In this document: piece after piece, positions 1-12,500 of the stretch
Layout of the letters: every line of letters begins with the position of its first letter
Position numbering within the stretch: the stretch's first letter is position 1
Assembly (NCBI GenBank): GCA_025174535.1
Contig: JALBUN010000004.1
Location: forward strand, 806,001 to 870,000
Source: Cantharellus purpuraceus
Lineage: Eukaryota; Basidiomycota; Agaricomycetes; Cantharellales; Hydnaceae
Direction of reading: 5' to 3'
DNA: 64,000 bases
The notes under the pieces: generated by a model
Database searches by the model: none
The model's input: the letters and a program-made list of their open reading frames with translations, nothing else
What the model was told of the DNA's origin: nothing
Made by a program: the position numbers and the translations under genes

Positions 1-1613
1 CAGGATCAACGTTCTGTGCCTTGTTTCAAGGTTGAAAATAACGTTGATCGGGAAATTCATGTGATAACTCCCCTGACCTGTCTTGTACCTTTGATATCCC
101 CGGGACGCCAAGGAGCAGCTCGAATTATGGGCGTTACATAATGGTCGAACGTTGGCCGTACTCCAGGTCTTTCCTTGCCGCCCAGCGGGGAGGAAATAGG
201 CCAACATGTGCAACTGGAGTATTCTCCTCAAGTGCTGGTCGTAACACCAGGCTGATGTGCTCTTGGATGGGATCATAAAACGCGCCATGCATGCCTGGGC
301 CCATGTTCACATGCAGTGCATAGTACTCTATAAGCTTTTGAATTCATTCACTGCAAAATCACGCGATCATCAGGGCTACCCTGCCACAGGCTCTACATTT
401 GCTTGCATAATCGTGCGTGGAGAAATAGAAATTCACTATATAGTGCAATACAGATCTGCATAACGTGTGGCACCTTTTCATAGTATTTTTGACATTGGCA
501 CAGGTGCGTTCTGGTCGCAAATCTCCTGCGGAATGCTCTTTTAGTGGACTCGCATGCGAGGAGCGGGACGGCACTGGCTCGTGTGTGCATGGCCTATGTA
601 GAGGAGAACAGAAGCGCGTCCAGCCGCTGTACTGCTAATTCGTTCTCCATCACGCAGAGACCTTTTCAAGGTTGGCAAAATTGCTTACAGGGTCTTCTTC
701 CTATTAATAGGAGCCATCCAAGCAAAGTTAAAGATGTGTCACACAGCCCCTGCCCGTGGGGAAGCTACGCCGTTCGACAGTCTTCTGTTAGAGTCTGATT
801 GGCTTTGCGTGCCAAGCACCAGTGATGTACAGCAATGCTTTCTGCAGCGTCTTGGCTGGTATATTGCTATTGGAAATATCTCTCGTGTGTCAGTTTCCCC
901 CTCGTTGTTGTCCGCTTCGCTGGACACCTAGGAGTCGATCACCAGGGCTGGCACGTCCTTTCGGTTCTACAGCGCCTTGGCTGGTACACTGCTGCTGAAT
1001 AGATCTCTCATCTGGTTTTCCCTCGCGCTGTCTTCTTCACTGAACACCCAGGAGTCGATGGTTAGGACTGGCACATTCCTTGGCCAACTTAGGAATCGTA
1101 GTGCCAAATGTCGTAATGGCCCAAAGGATCAACGTTAACGCCCATGGCCAATAGCACACAGCGTCTACGAAGAACATCCATGATAGGCAGAAACATTCAG
1201 GACACATTTCAATCTGCTAATTTACTGGAGAAAATCGGTGTGTACTTCCGTCAGGACATATGCAAAAAAACCGCGCGGCATGCATGACGGTAGGATCTGC
1301 ATCTTGTTAATTTCGGAACCGTATCCTACTTATGACAATGTGCAATTTTGTTTTACTTTCACTGGTCTAAGCGATTGATTCTGTACATTAGCAGCGGTAT
1401 CATTAGATATTAAGGTCTGCACCACCCTAAGATACCATAGATCAAAGGGAAAGCTCAGGAGACTCATTGTTTCTTCAGCTGCTCCCCTCCCTGATTCACG
1501 TACGAACGAAGCGACAAAGAGCAGGCCTCAGATATTTGCTCCCCAAACTGTCAAATTGCCCAGAGACAACGAAACATGGACCGTAAATATTCAATTATTC
1601 AACGCATAGTCAA
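1..1613. other. gene-free stretch at left edge
   Basis: No open frame here looks like a conserved protein in any reading frame, and no chain of short exons with consistent splice sites could be built. The only structure seen is a diverged tandem duplication at 842-1085 and a short word (ggatcaacgtt) that recurs at about 3-13 and 1125-1135, the first copy being followed by its inverse near 42-51. The right part is simply the 3' flank of the minus-strand KH-domain gene. Confidence 0.5.
842..1085. repeat. diverged tandem duplication, unit about 120 bp
   Basis: Copy 1 (about 842-966) and copy 2 (about 967-1085) line up from end to end: both begin CTRCAGCG, carry CTTGGCTGGTA, then ATCTCTC, then ACACCYAGGAGTCGAT and GGCAC near the end. 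Identity by eye is roughly 70 percent, with small length differences, so the duplication is old. It is not inside a recognisable gene. Confidence 0.7.
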
Positions 1614-3283
1614 TTATGATGCTTGACTCGGGGCATCGGGCGGTGGTGGAGGGGGCGCCGCGGCAGACGGCGGTGGGGGTGCTGAGCCATCCCCAGTGCT
1701 TGGGGCATTAGCAACATACCCTTGCGCAGCATAGTACCTTTCAAATGACGATAAGGACACGGTTGTGGGTAGACGCTGTCAAAATAGCGGATAGGACGCA
1801 CTGTGCATACTGCTGCTGCTGCTCCGCCTGCCATTTCTTAAAGTCGGGTGAGTTGACGTCATATCCATAGGCGGCCCTGTATGATCCGGGCTACATCAGA
1901 GAGGCACGACATCCTATCCAAACAAAGACAAACCAATAAGCTGCATAGGCGTCTTCGTTGCCTTGTTGAGTCGGAGCTGAGGCATGGTCCGGAGGCATCG
2001 ATTGGTCCGGAGGTGCACCAGAGGGTGGAGGCGGTTGGGAACCATCTGGGGGTGGTGGAGGTGGAGCATCGCCTGGGGGTGGAGGCGGAGCGTCTGATGG
2101 GGGTGGCGGGGCATATCCCTGCATTAACATCAACATAATCAGTATCACAAATAACTGAATCCTATACGATGCTCACTGTATAGCCGCTATAAGCCGCGTA
2201 TTGCATCTGTGCTTGGTGCAGTTCCATTTGTTGTTGCTGAAGAAGAGCTCTAGCCTTTGCATGCTCAGAGCGAACAACTTCCAATAAATCCTCGGTCAAA
2301 TTCTTCGCTCGAGCGAGCTGGAGCTCGTCTGGGCCCCTAAAGTGATACATTGTCAGCGTTTGGACAACAAAGGTGACTATCAGCACGAACGTGATATGAA
2401 TGTGCATGGGCTCATCTGATTCTCTCCCCGTCTCCGCATCAACAAAGCCCGAGCCGATACCCTTAATCTGCACACGTGTACCCGTCTCTTGCTGTATGTG
2501 CTTTACAAACATGCCCTATAACACACATCAACCACAACACATCTTATGATGTGGATCATCGTGCTCACAGCAGGACCAACGACCTTGGCGCGAACGTTGA
2601 AGTTTCGCAGAGTCTCCAGGCCGACGGGAATTTTCTCTTCAGGCCATTTACGCTACGGAATGGATATACGGTGAAAGTAATACGCAGAAAGGAAAAGCAC
2701 TCACTCGTTCGCGACGATCACCCTTTTTGTCCTCCACTAATGAGCCCATGTCAATGGCAATGAGTTCATTGATCTTCTCAATTGCTTGGTCCATGATCTC
2801 CTTCGTTGTCGCCGATATATGGAGATATAGAGGTGGGTCTTTCTCCGTTGCTTTAGATTTATCTGGATACCATACACCTTTGGTAGTCACGGATGCACCA
2901 GTTTCGTCATGGATCTGTTTCATAATAGATGCGTCAGTGTCCTTGATCAAGATGAGGAATCAACCTCGAACCTGCTGCTGTGTGCCTCCTTTAGTGAGCA
3001 TGTACCGATTTCGGACGTCATTTATTTCGATATCATGGGTAAAATCGGCGTCATGAGGGTCTCTTGACGAACTGTCCCCATTAGCCGGGCTGCCACTCGC
3101 AAGAGTACTTGACGAAGGCCCAGCAAATTGAGCAGCAATTTTAGCCGCAATGGCGGCGGCGGCAGCGGCAGCCTCTGTAGCGCTCTTCCCAGTGCTGTCT
3201 TCAATCTTGGAGACCTTTGCGGGTGACTCGCTTTCTTTCGAGTCCGGAGCTGCCTGTTGGTCCCATTTGCGTTTAGAAGACAT
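1614..3283 (-). CDS. KHDC4: KH-domain splicing-associated protein, KHDC4/BLOM7 type
   Basis: An RNA-binding nuclear protein; animal KHDC4 (BLOM7, KIAA0907) associates with Prp19-type spliceosome factors. The N-terminus starts with a charged MSSKRKWDQ stretch followed by an alanine-rich run. Two KH-type modules follow: the first has DTDASIMKQIHDETGA and a KGVWYPD segment typical of this family, the second has GMFVKHIQQETGTRVQIKG, with the GxGS loop in GIGSGF. The C-terminus is proline-rich (repeated DAPPPPP units, about 1630-2110) and ends ...DAPSQAS. At least five short introns are needed. Joining through two introns near the 3' end (about 1724-1792 and 1897-1940) keeps the frame open to a TAA at 1614-1616. 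The ATG at 3281-3283 is the first of the conserved frame. Family assignment is strong; the function in fungi is inferred from animals. Confidence 0.85.
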
Positions 3284-3376
3284 GGATTGTAGGTGCCACG
3301 ATACTGAGCTGACTTTGAACCTGTCTTTGTCAGCATGGGAGACCCGCGAGCTTGTATCCTGGGCATAGGTTATTTT

Positions 3377-4074
3377 TTACAGCGGTTTGCATTATGTAAG
3401 GCCAGCGCTTGTTTGAAGAGCACAAAGCCTCACACTTATGAATGCAATATCTCACTCATTTCCCAACCAAATGACACTAAATTAAGTACATGTAGTCCCT
3501 GATGTATGATCTAGTGTTTTATCATGAAAAAATTACAGAAACATGCCTTGATAAATTCACACTTTTCTGCTTATGCATATACTTCTGAACACTTTTGTGT
3601 GAGATTTGAGGCATCAGTGTAAATTCTGAGTTGTTGAATAAGCTCTTATACATGTAATTCAGTGCATTATGCAGTTCAACAAAGACTAAAGTTCACAGAA
3701 GGGCCAGAGGCTTTGACAAGCATAGACAACTGACCATGAGAAACCCTGTAAAGCTTGTGCCTTGTTTGTCCCCAAGGGTAACAAAAAATCACTAAATGAC
3801 ATGTATAAGAGCATATGAAACAACTCAAAATTCACACTGATGCCTCAAATCTTGCACAAGTGTTCAGAAGTATATGTAAGCAGAAAAATGCAAGTTTTAT
3901 CAAGGCATATTTCTGCCAATTCTTTCACATTAAACACTAGATCATACATCATAGACTATGTCTACTTAATTTCATGTCATTCGGTTGGGAAATGGGTGAG
4001 ATATTGCGTTTGCAAGTTTGAGGCTTTGCGCTCTTCAAACAAGCACTAGTCTTACATAATGCAAACTGCTGTAA
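3377..4074. mobile_element. foldback / MITE-like element with about 285-bp terminal inverted repeats
   Basis: The left arm (3377 to about 3665) begins TTACAGCGGTTTGCATTATG and the right arm (about 3791-4074) ends with its inverse, CATAATGCAAACTGCTGTAA. The arms can be followed against each other over their whole length with scattered mismatches and small indels, for example the CTTGTTTGAAGAGC block next to each end. The unpaired centre is about 125 bp. No transposase frame is inside. No clear target-site duplication is visible at either edge. It sits 93 bp upstream of the KHDC4-type ATG, so it lies in or next to that promoter. A non-autonomous DNA transposon is the likeliest origin. Confidence 0.8.
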
Positions 4075-4446
4075 CGAGACGAGACGGATAAAGCTAAAGG
4101 GGATCACTTTCGACTTTTAAAAGTCGTTGGCCTCGGTCTCGAGAGCTCGATAATTGTATTTAGGATACCCGACAATGCTCCTCGACTGCCAGTGGATGGT
4201 TCATGATTGCGTGATCAATATTGTTTAACTTTCAGCGTTCGAAGGTTAAGCAGCTTCACACGCAAAGAATATCACGAGCAGAGCGCACTCTGATGTAATG
4301 ATTCAATGTAAAATCTTACCTTTTACCATATTGTTGTATACAATACCAATACAAGTTGCAGTTGTACAAACGCTGCGAGGCTAGTGTTGATATACGGGAT
4401 AAAAGAGATACAGGCGCAAATAGGGGTGCTTGGTTAAATGAAGCCA

Positions 4447-5796
4447 TCAAAGCAATCCTTGCTGCTGTTTCAGTTCCAGATCCTCTTTAATTTTGTATAC
4501 AGAACGAGCATCCTGTCCTTGAGATCAGCAACGAAGGTCAAGAGTTATACGTAACGCACCTGAAGTAGGTCGAGATCTACCTCGACGACTCTCATTTCTT
4601 CTTTGGGAGATTCCAATCTAGTGATAGCGCCCTTAAAAGGCAACGCTACACCTGAACGCCCTAGAAATCCAAGCTCAGGAGGCCCTCCACAGCTACAAGG
4701 CAATAGGTCATGTCTGGATGGAAAGAAATGTGAAAAAACTGACTTTACAAACACAACACAGCACTCGTTCTCATACGCGCGATTCACTAAAAGGCTATCG
4801 AGCCATTCGATCTCACCCGTGCCTCTGTTATTGGCATGGGCTATTATGTAGAATAAACCTGCGAGGAAACCGATGCCACATACTGCGGGTCATGCCGTTT
4901 GCCGACTTCACCCACGTCATCCAAGACCCAGTATGAGGGAACAATGACAACCTCCACGCCTTGACGAAGTAGCGCACGGAAAGCCTCGGGCCACGCCATG
5001 TCCCAACCTGCGAATTAATTGACATGATGATTAGAGCAACGTGATGGATACCAGCAACTCGTTCCCACAGACAAGTAGCCCTCCTTTGAATATTCCTGTC
5101 TCGAAAACTTGGTGATCTTCCACATCCCCTTGAAGATATTCCTGATGAAATTGATTTAATATGCTAGTTGGGGTTTGATAAATGACCACACCTTCTCTCT
5201 AATGAAGCACGCGCAGGATATAGCAATGAGGAGATAGACTAAAAGTAACTGAGAGCATACGAACGGATGCCTGTATTACATGCTCTATCACAAGCATTAA
5301 ATTGAAGAAGGAAAGCGAAGTACCAAAGATGTTTCTTTCGATATTCAGCCAGCAGGCGTCCGTGTCTATCGATATACCGTGCCCTTGATAAATAAATGTG
5401 CTAAACCTTCGCAAACGAAGGACAGCAGATTGCATACGTGTTGAAAAGGTGTTCAGCATTTGTTGCACTCTTTTCGACGATGGTCCCAGCGACGATATCG
5501 ATGTTGTATCGTTGGGCTAATAGTTGCAAATCTCCTACCCAATGACCCTCATCAAAGGCTAGCTCCAAGTTGTCGGCGATTATGCCTTATGTGAGAGTTT
5601 AAGCTTTACAGTAGCAATTGAAACTTGAAGAGAAGGTACCTGTCAGAAAGTATTCAGGGAAAACAACCAGGTCAGCCTGCTGGGCCGCTGCAGAAGAAAT
5701 AAAGGCATCAATTTTGGCAAAGTTGTTTGATACTGAGCCTGTGGTGGGGGACTCTGAGGCAAACTGGCATATCGCGATGCGGACGGGACGAGGCAT
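4447..5796 (-). CDS. nitrilase-superfamily (carbon-nitrogen) hydrolase
   Basis: A member of the CN-hydrolase family, which cleaves non-peptide C-N bonds with a Glu-Lys-Cys triad. The N-terminus (MPRPVRIAICQFASESP) and the first-triad glutamate in VVFPEYFLTG are clear. The catalytic cysteine lies in LLVCWDMAWPEAFR; its codon is split by a phase-1 intron that ends just before position 5010. A C-terminal family segment GGPPELGFLGRSGVALP precedes the last exon, which joins over a short intron to LKEDLELKQQQGLL and a TGA at 4447-4449. The catalytic lysine is probably in the exon just upstream of EYLQGDVED, but its exact residue is uncertain. Substrate cannot be named. Its start codon is only 59 bp from that of the divergent RPN1 gene. 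Confidence 0.85.
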
Positions 5797-5855
5797 CGGG
5801 AGATCCGGCGTCTAATTGGACGCGTCAGCACGAAAGCGCGTTTTACTTCACGACC
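5797..5855. promoter_or_regulatory. 59-bp divergent promoter, nitrilase / RPN1
   Basis: The nitrilase ATG (minus strand, ending 5796) and the RPN1 ATG (plus, 5856) leave only 59 bp. Transcription of both must begin inside this spacer or within the opposite gene's transcript, so shared control is likely. I see no TATA box in it. Confidence 0.6.
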
Positions 5856-8800
5856 ATGCCTGCACCTACCTTGCCGGTGACTCCTGTCCCTTCTGAAGAT
5901 CCCAAGCGCAAGAAGGAGGCAGAAGATGACAAGGGGAAAGTTAAAGAGGAATCCAAAGACTCTGCGAAACAAGAAGAAGGGGAGGAGCTCGTAAGTCATG
6001 AGAATACTACAACGTCATGTCAGCTTCACTCTACTATAGTCAGAGGAAGACCAACAGCTCAAAAACGAGTTGGAAATGTTGGTGGAACGACTGAAGGCAA
6101 GCATTGCGCGTTCACATCCTAGTCACTCACGCTTATTCATTCCTGACCTCACAGGAATCCACCGCCTCGTTACATCGTCCAGCGCTGGAAACCCTTCGTA
6201 CACTCATACGGACTTCCACGTCTTCCATGACCTCCGTTCCTAAACCACTCAAGTTCTTGAGACCCCATTATCCTGATCTACAAGCACTCCATGAGCAATG
6301 GCCACCGTCGGAGGATAAGGTGTGCTTCAATGAGTGGTTGATGTACACCATTTACTCACATATCATTTTCTATTCGTAGAGTCTGTTTGCCGACATCCTC
6401 AGCGTGCTTGCCATGACATACTCTGATACTCAGCCCCGGGGCACACTCCACTACCGCCTTTTATCCGCTTCCACATCGCAATCTCCTTCCGAACCCGGCT
6501 CTTGGGGTCATGAATATATCCGTCATCTCTCCGCCGAACTCGGATCTGAATTTGCAATCCGCTCAGAGGCTGGCCAAGATACTGCTGAGCTTCTGGACCT
6601 TGGAATAGAATGTGCTAAATTCTTGATTGGACATAATGCAGAAGCAGATGCGGTGGACCTCTTAGAAGAGCTGGAAAGTGTAAACAAGATCAGCGATTTG
6701 GTTAACAGTGACACCTTTGCTCGTGTGTGTGCTTATATGTTAAGGTGAGCTTTTTTTCCGCTGAACGTACTTGTTCTGTTGAATATTCATTGGACGTTTG
6801 GAAAGTTGCGTCAACTTTTTGCCACCGCCAGATGACGTTGCATTTCTTCGAACCGCGCACGATATCTTCATCAAGCACAATAAGGTCCCGGACGCTCTGG
6901 CCGTTGCTATTAGATTGGGTGATCCGGAGCTTATAGAAAAAGACTTTCGATGTCCTGCCAACCCGTATGTGCCGCAGCCGACTACGTTTCTTCGCTGACA
7001 TCCATCGTATTCAGCCAAATGAGACGCCAACTCGCTTTCCTTCTTGCCCGCGCACATATTCCTCTCGAATGGATTCAACCACAAAATGCTGATGACGACC
7101 CAGAAGATTTGCCAGATGAACTGATCGAATGTCTCAGTAATACCCAATTGTCGATGCATTTCCGCCAGTATGGCAAGGAACTGGGTGTCATGGAGCCCAA
7201 GTCTCTCGAGGACATCTACAAGTCTCATTTGGAGAATGTCCGTGAGTCATTGTTACTTTTCATTTTGTGCGACGCTTTTCAATTACTGAAAGAGTGGATG
7301 CGGAAAAGGAACGGCCACGACAGTGGACTCGGCGCGTGGCAACCTTGCTGGAACTTTCGTCAACGCTTTTGTCAACGCTGGATTTGGTAATGACAAGCTC
7401 ATGGTCGAGGCAGAGGAAGGCAACAGTTGGATCTACAAGAACAAAGATCATGGTATGGTCATTCAGCGAATTCCACAACCTCCATTTTTATCTTCTGCGT
7501 CAAGGTATGATGAGTGCCGCTGCAAGTTTGGGTCTCAGTCTTCTGTGGGATACAGATGTTGGTCTGAGTCATGTTGACAAGTATACGTATTCATCCGAGG
7601 AGCATATCAAGGTATTTTCTCTCTCAGGTCTTCACTTAGCCTTTGATCTGACTTCGAACAAGGCTGGTGCGCTGTTGGCAACCGGAATACTGAATTCAGG
7701 AGTACGGACAGAGGCCGACGCCGCTTTGGCGCTATTGGGAGACTATGTTGGTAATAAGAGCATCCCTCTTAAAACAAGCGCTATCGTAGGGTGAGCCCTT
7801 ATCTATTACAAGTGATTGTAATCTGTAAGCATCATTTTCCTTAACAGTCTCGGCTTGGCGTATGCGGGTTCTCATCGAGAAGACCTAATCTCGCTATTAC
7901 TTCCTCATGTCGCAGACGATACTGTATCGATGGAAATTGCATCTCTATCAGCTCTTGCGTTGGGTTTCATCGGCGTGGGAAGCTGCAACGAGGTCACAAG
8001 CACTATACTGCAAACGCTGATGGAACGTCCAGATTCCCAGTTGAACGAGAAGTGGGCACGCTTTATGGTGCTTGGACTCGCACTTCTCTTTTTAGGTAAA
8101 TCCACTGGCAGGGCACCTCTGATTAATTGAATCTGAAATATTTTCAAAGGTCGACAGGATGCGTCGGATGCCACCATCGAGACCTTGAAAGCGATTCCTC
8201 ATCCATTATCAAAACAGGCCCAAATTTTAGTCGACATTTGCTCGTTTGCTGGCACTAGTAATGTCTTGAAAGTGCAAAGCCTGCTCCACTACTGCAACGA
8301 CCACGTTGACAAGGACAAAGAGGACGACACCTTTCAAGCGTTCGCCGTCATTGGCATCGCTCTCGTTGCAATGGGGGAAGACGTAGGCGCAGAGATGTCA
8401 TTGCGACAGTTCAACCATCTAGTTCGTGGTATTTTTTTACTAGATGTTGCTATTGACAATCGTCGTCTCGTAGATGCACTACGGCGAACCCGTGATTCGA
8501 AAGACAGTGCCCCTCGCGCTAGGGTTGTTGAGCGCTTCCAATCCTCAACTGAGCATCTTGGACACACTCTCCAAATATAGTCATGATAATGACTTGCAGG
8601 TCGCGCTCAATGCTATTTTTGCAATGGGTCTCGTCGGTGCTGGATCCAATAACGCGCGATTAGCCCAGATGCTTCGGCAGCTGGCAGGATATTACCATAA
8701 GGAGGCTGATTGTTTATTCATGGTACGAATAGCGCAAGGCCTAGTCCATATGGGCAAGGGAACTATCGGCATAAATCCATTCTTCAGTGATCGTCAAATA

Positions 8801-9299
8801 ATGAGTCGTACTGCTGTCGCCGGTTTATTGGCCACTCTGACGGCGTTCACCGATTCGAAAGCTTGTGAGTCTCTAATTTCGAGGCAATTATAACTGTTCA
8901 ATTGAGTTCCTTTGCTTGGCAGTCATACTAGACCAGTATCATTGGATGCTCTACTTCCTTGTGACCGCTATGTACCCGCGGTTCTTGATCACTTTAAATG
9001 AGGATTTAGTGAATATACCCGTGACTGTTCGAGTAGGACAGGTACGCTATAGTCGCTCCTTAGTCATACGGCATTCTCGACTGATGCTCTATCTTCAGGC
9101 GGTGGATGTTGTTGGCCAGGCTGGCAAGCCCCGTACTATTTCTGGCTTCCAAACTCATCAGACACCCGTTCGACTGGGCACAACAGAACGTGCGGAATTA
9201 GCCACTGAGGAATTCCTGCCATTTGCACACGTCTTGGAAGGTTTCGTCATTCTACAAAAGAACCCAGGCTGGGAAACACAAGACACGATGGAGTTGTAG
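5856..9299 (+). CDS. RPN1: 26S proteasome base subunit RPN1 (PSMD2)
   Basis: Non-ATPase scaffold of the 19S regulatory particle; it docks ubiquitin shuttles and Ubp6 next to the ATPase ring. The N-terminus is a charged Lys/Glu-rich tail ([16 protein letters not shown]). Conserved family blocks follow in order: [25 protein letters not shown] segments, [19 protein letters not shown], then proteasome/cyclosome helical repeats such as [17 protein letters not shown] and [19 protein letters not shown], and the C-terminal [17 protein letters not shown] and [17 protein letters not shown] segments. The exons are separated by short introns (for example near 6000-6037, 6731-6785 and 7792-7847). Total span fits a protein near 950 residues, usual for the family. 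The ATG at 5856 heads the conserved frame; the stop is TAG at 9297-9299. Confidence 0.95.
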
Positions 9300-9537
9300 C
9301 GTACTGAGTTGAGATTATAGAATTTAGCTGTATATTCTCGCGATCACTACTAGGATATGGCACGACGAGGGCAAACGTTCGTGACTCGCAACTGGAAGGC
9401 ATAGATCATGATAACGAAAAGCGTCGGTCAGTCGTGTAATCTGGGTATTCTCAAGCGGTGTAATGTAGGTTGGTAATATGCACCAACCAACCCTAGTGTA
9501 GATTCCTTGAATCGATAAGCCAAATCGGAGTACAAAG
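9300..9537. other. convergent spacer RPN1 / LYS2
   Basis: The 238 bp between the two stop codons holds both 3' untranslated regions. No further gene or strong hairpin is visible. Confidence 0.5.
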
Positions 9538-12500
9538 CTACACACGCCCACTCCGTCCTATAGCCTTAGTACTGCCACTGAAGCTGCTGATTTCAGGTAA
9601 TGCAGCTCCTGTCGTACTTGATGGTGGGGGTAAAAATCCGGCGTTCACCAACCAAGCTAGGTATCTTCCCATCAACTTACCACTTACAGTGGCTGTTGGG
9701 GAGCCCTCTTCGTTGCTAAGAAGCAATTTTGTGTTTGTATCATCCAACTCTGCAGATTTAGTGCTTGTGGGCAAGTCATCCAGAACAAAATGCAGCAAAG
9801 GGAATAGGGCGTTATCTTGAGTATGGAGCACGTGCTGCTCCAATTTCTGTCTCCATACTACGTATTCGCATTTTTCAATCCCGTAACCGTACCGCGATAA
9901 AGGCTCCAGGAGGTCGTTATAAGTCACAGGTGGACGGGCGGCAACTTGTAGGACGGATACGGTTCTCTGTTGCAAGGAGTGGACCGTTGCAAAGGCAGCA
10001 CAGCGGGCAACATGATCTACTGGAACCATGTTGATAGTATTGTTGATATCGGGGATGAGGCCAAGCTGAATGCAACCCTTCACGAGCCGCCAGATAAAAT
10101 CGTCTGTATTAGTAACTGCAGGATAATGATCAGTGAGTGACCAGTCATTTCTAGCGGCTTGAATAATTTACTCACCCGCAGAGCGCGAATCACCGACGAC
10201 ATACCCAGGCCGCACTATACGGCCACTCAAACCTCGGCGTCCAGCCTCTAATATAAGTTTTTCTGAAACCCATTTAGTCTGCCCATATCCGGTCTTCAGA
10301 CCACTCCGTGCACCCTGAAGATCATCGTCTTCTGGCACCCCAAGCCCACCCTGATTAACTAAGCTGTCTGAGAGCCGAATGTAATGTTCAGTTTCTATGG
10401 CTGCAGTGGATGAAACAAAAGTTATCATTTTGGGACGTCCTGTCGAAGCCAGTTTAATGGCAGTCAAAGTTGAAGAAACATTAACAGCTCGGAGTTTGTC
10501 ATAAGAGTAAACCCAATGCACCTGGTAAATGTGAGCCAGCACGTTTCCTGCAAAAAAAGGAGGTCTCACCCATGCACCGTTGTGTAAAATAGCGTCCGCT
10601 TCGTCTGCGATATGTGACCATACTTGATCATCCAGACCAAAATTAGCTTGAGCGAGGTCTCCAACAATAATGGTGAGACGCGAATCGACAACCCAACTGT
10701 CGTCCCAGATACCTCGATCTCGACCACTCTCTCGCAAGCGATTGAGAGCATTCTCAGGTTCGGAAGCCCTGACCAGGCAAATGACCTTTTTAACTCTCGA
10801 CCGACGTGACAAAAGATCTCGAAGTATAAATGCACCAAGGAACCCAGTGGCTCCAGTGAGAAAAACTGTCAATTTCCGAGTGGAAAAGTCTGATGCTAGA
10901 GAAGGGTACGTTTGATGTAAGGACGACCGTAGGTGTTCAAAGTCGGTCGCATAATCAACCACAGATAAAGTCGCATTAGATGCTGTCTCGGGCGATAAAC
11001 CGTTGATCAGAGCCTTGTCTGGCCCATCTTTATGCTCCCAAGTCAATCCAAGGTCCGCATTACGCAATCCATCTATTGTTCGAGCCAGTTCCCGAGTGGT
11101 CGGCTTGTCAAACACTAGACCGAGGGGCACATTGACCACAAATGCCTTGCGTAATTCAAATATGAGGCGAGTTGCGAGAATCGAGTGGCCGCCTAGATCA
11201 AAGAAGTTATCATCTAAAGCAATGCTGCTGGGTGCGCCTGGTAAAAGCGCCGTCCATATCTGTTGGACGACTTTTTCCGTAGAGTTGTCAATGGGGTGCT
11301 GAGCTGGCGTCAATTGCGCTGTGTCAGGGAATGGCAGTGCTGGCTTGTCGATTTTGCCATTCGGGTTCAAGGGCATCCTGCTAAGAGGGACGAATACTGT
11401 TTTGATTTCAGTGTACCTGATACAACAGCAGGCGAGAGCTCACCAGAAGGAATACTATATGAAGGCAGTTTCTTCTTCAAATACTCTCTTACATCCTTAA
11501 TTAGTCGCTTATATCTTTGCAGTTCCTGCACAATGCCACTATCCCCGCCACCTGGCTCATTATCCACAAGCTCTCGGAGCTTCTCTCCGTCCAAAGGAAC
11601 AAAGTAGCTTACGAGTACCTTCTCCTCGTTTTTATCTCGTCGGACCTGCGTGACGTTCTCCCGGATCAATGGATGTTGACTAAGGTGCACGTCAATCTCT
11701 CCAAGTTCGATCCTGAACCCACGGATTTTAACTTGGTCATCCGCTCGACCGGTGCATTCGACCCGCCCGTCAGGTTGGAAACGACCGAGATCGCCTGTAC
11801 GATACATCCTGTCGCGCACGCCTTTCCAGTAGCGTGCTTCAGGGCCAGCCAATCGACCCTTAACTGGATGCAAGATAGTGTCTGGCCAAGCTGGTCTCGA
11901 CGATGAGAACCAATTGGTCACGAACTTCTGCGCAGTTGCCTCAGGATCCGAGTATCCCTCTGCCAGTCCACCGGAACGAACATAGATTTCGCCAATTTCC
12001 CCAACCGCACATGGGACGGTTTTGTCATTTCGATTGACAACCAATAGCTGGACATCTACCATCCCCTGGCCGGCAGGCATGATGTCTTTCTGGGTGGCAA
12101 GGAATGTAGTATCACTGTTGATACTTGGGATGGCGAAGTATGAAACTGCTCGCTGTGTCTCTGTCGTGCCATACATGTTGATGATTCGGACATTAGCCGC
12201 TAAACTTTGCAAACGGTGGCAGTCGCGCTTGGTAAGTACATCACCGACGAAAAATGCATTAAGCAGAGTGGGAATTTGGTGCGTTGCCTGTGCCGATAGC
12301 AGCTGACCCATGGCAGGGGTCAAATGCGTAACCGTTACGTTACTATCATCCATCCATTCCGCAAGACGACCTGGAGTCCCTATGTCATCAGCGGTCGGGA
12401 CATGCAACTGGGCTCCAAAGAATAGTGGCGTGAACACTAGATAAAACAAATTTCTTGTCACTGAAAGATATGTTGAGGTGCTGCGCATAACTGACTGTCT

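Noticed and set aside
3840..4049. 69-codon open frame in the foldback element
   Set aside because: Lies in the right inverted arm; the left arm has no equivalent protein, so it is not a transposase.
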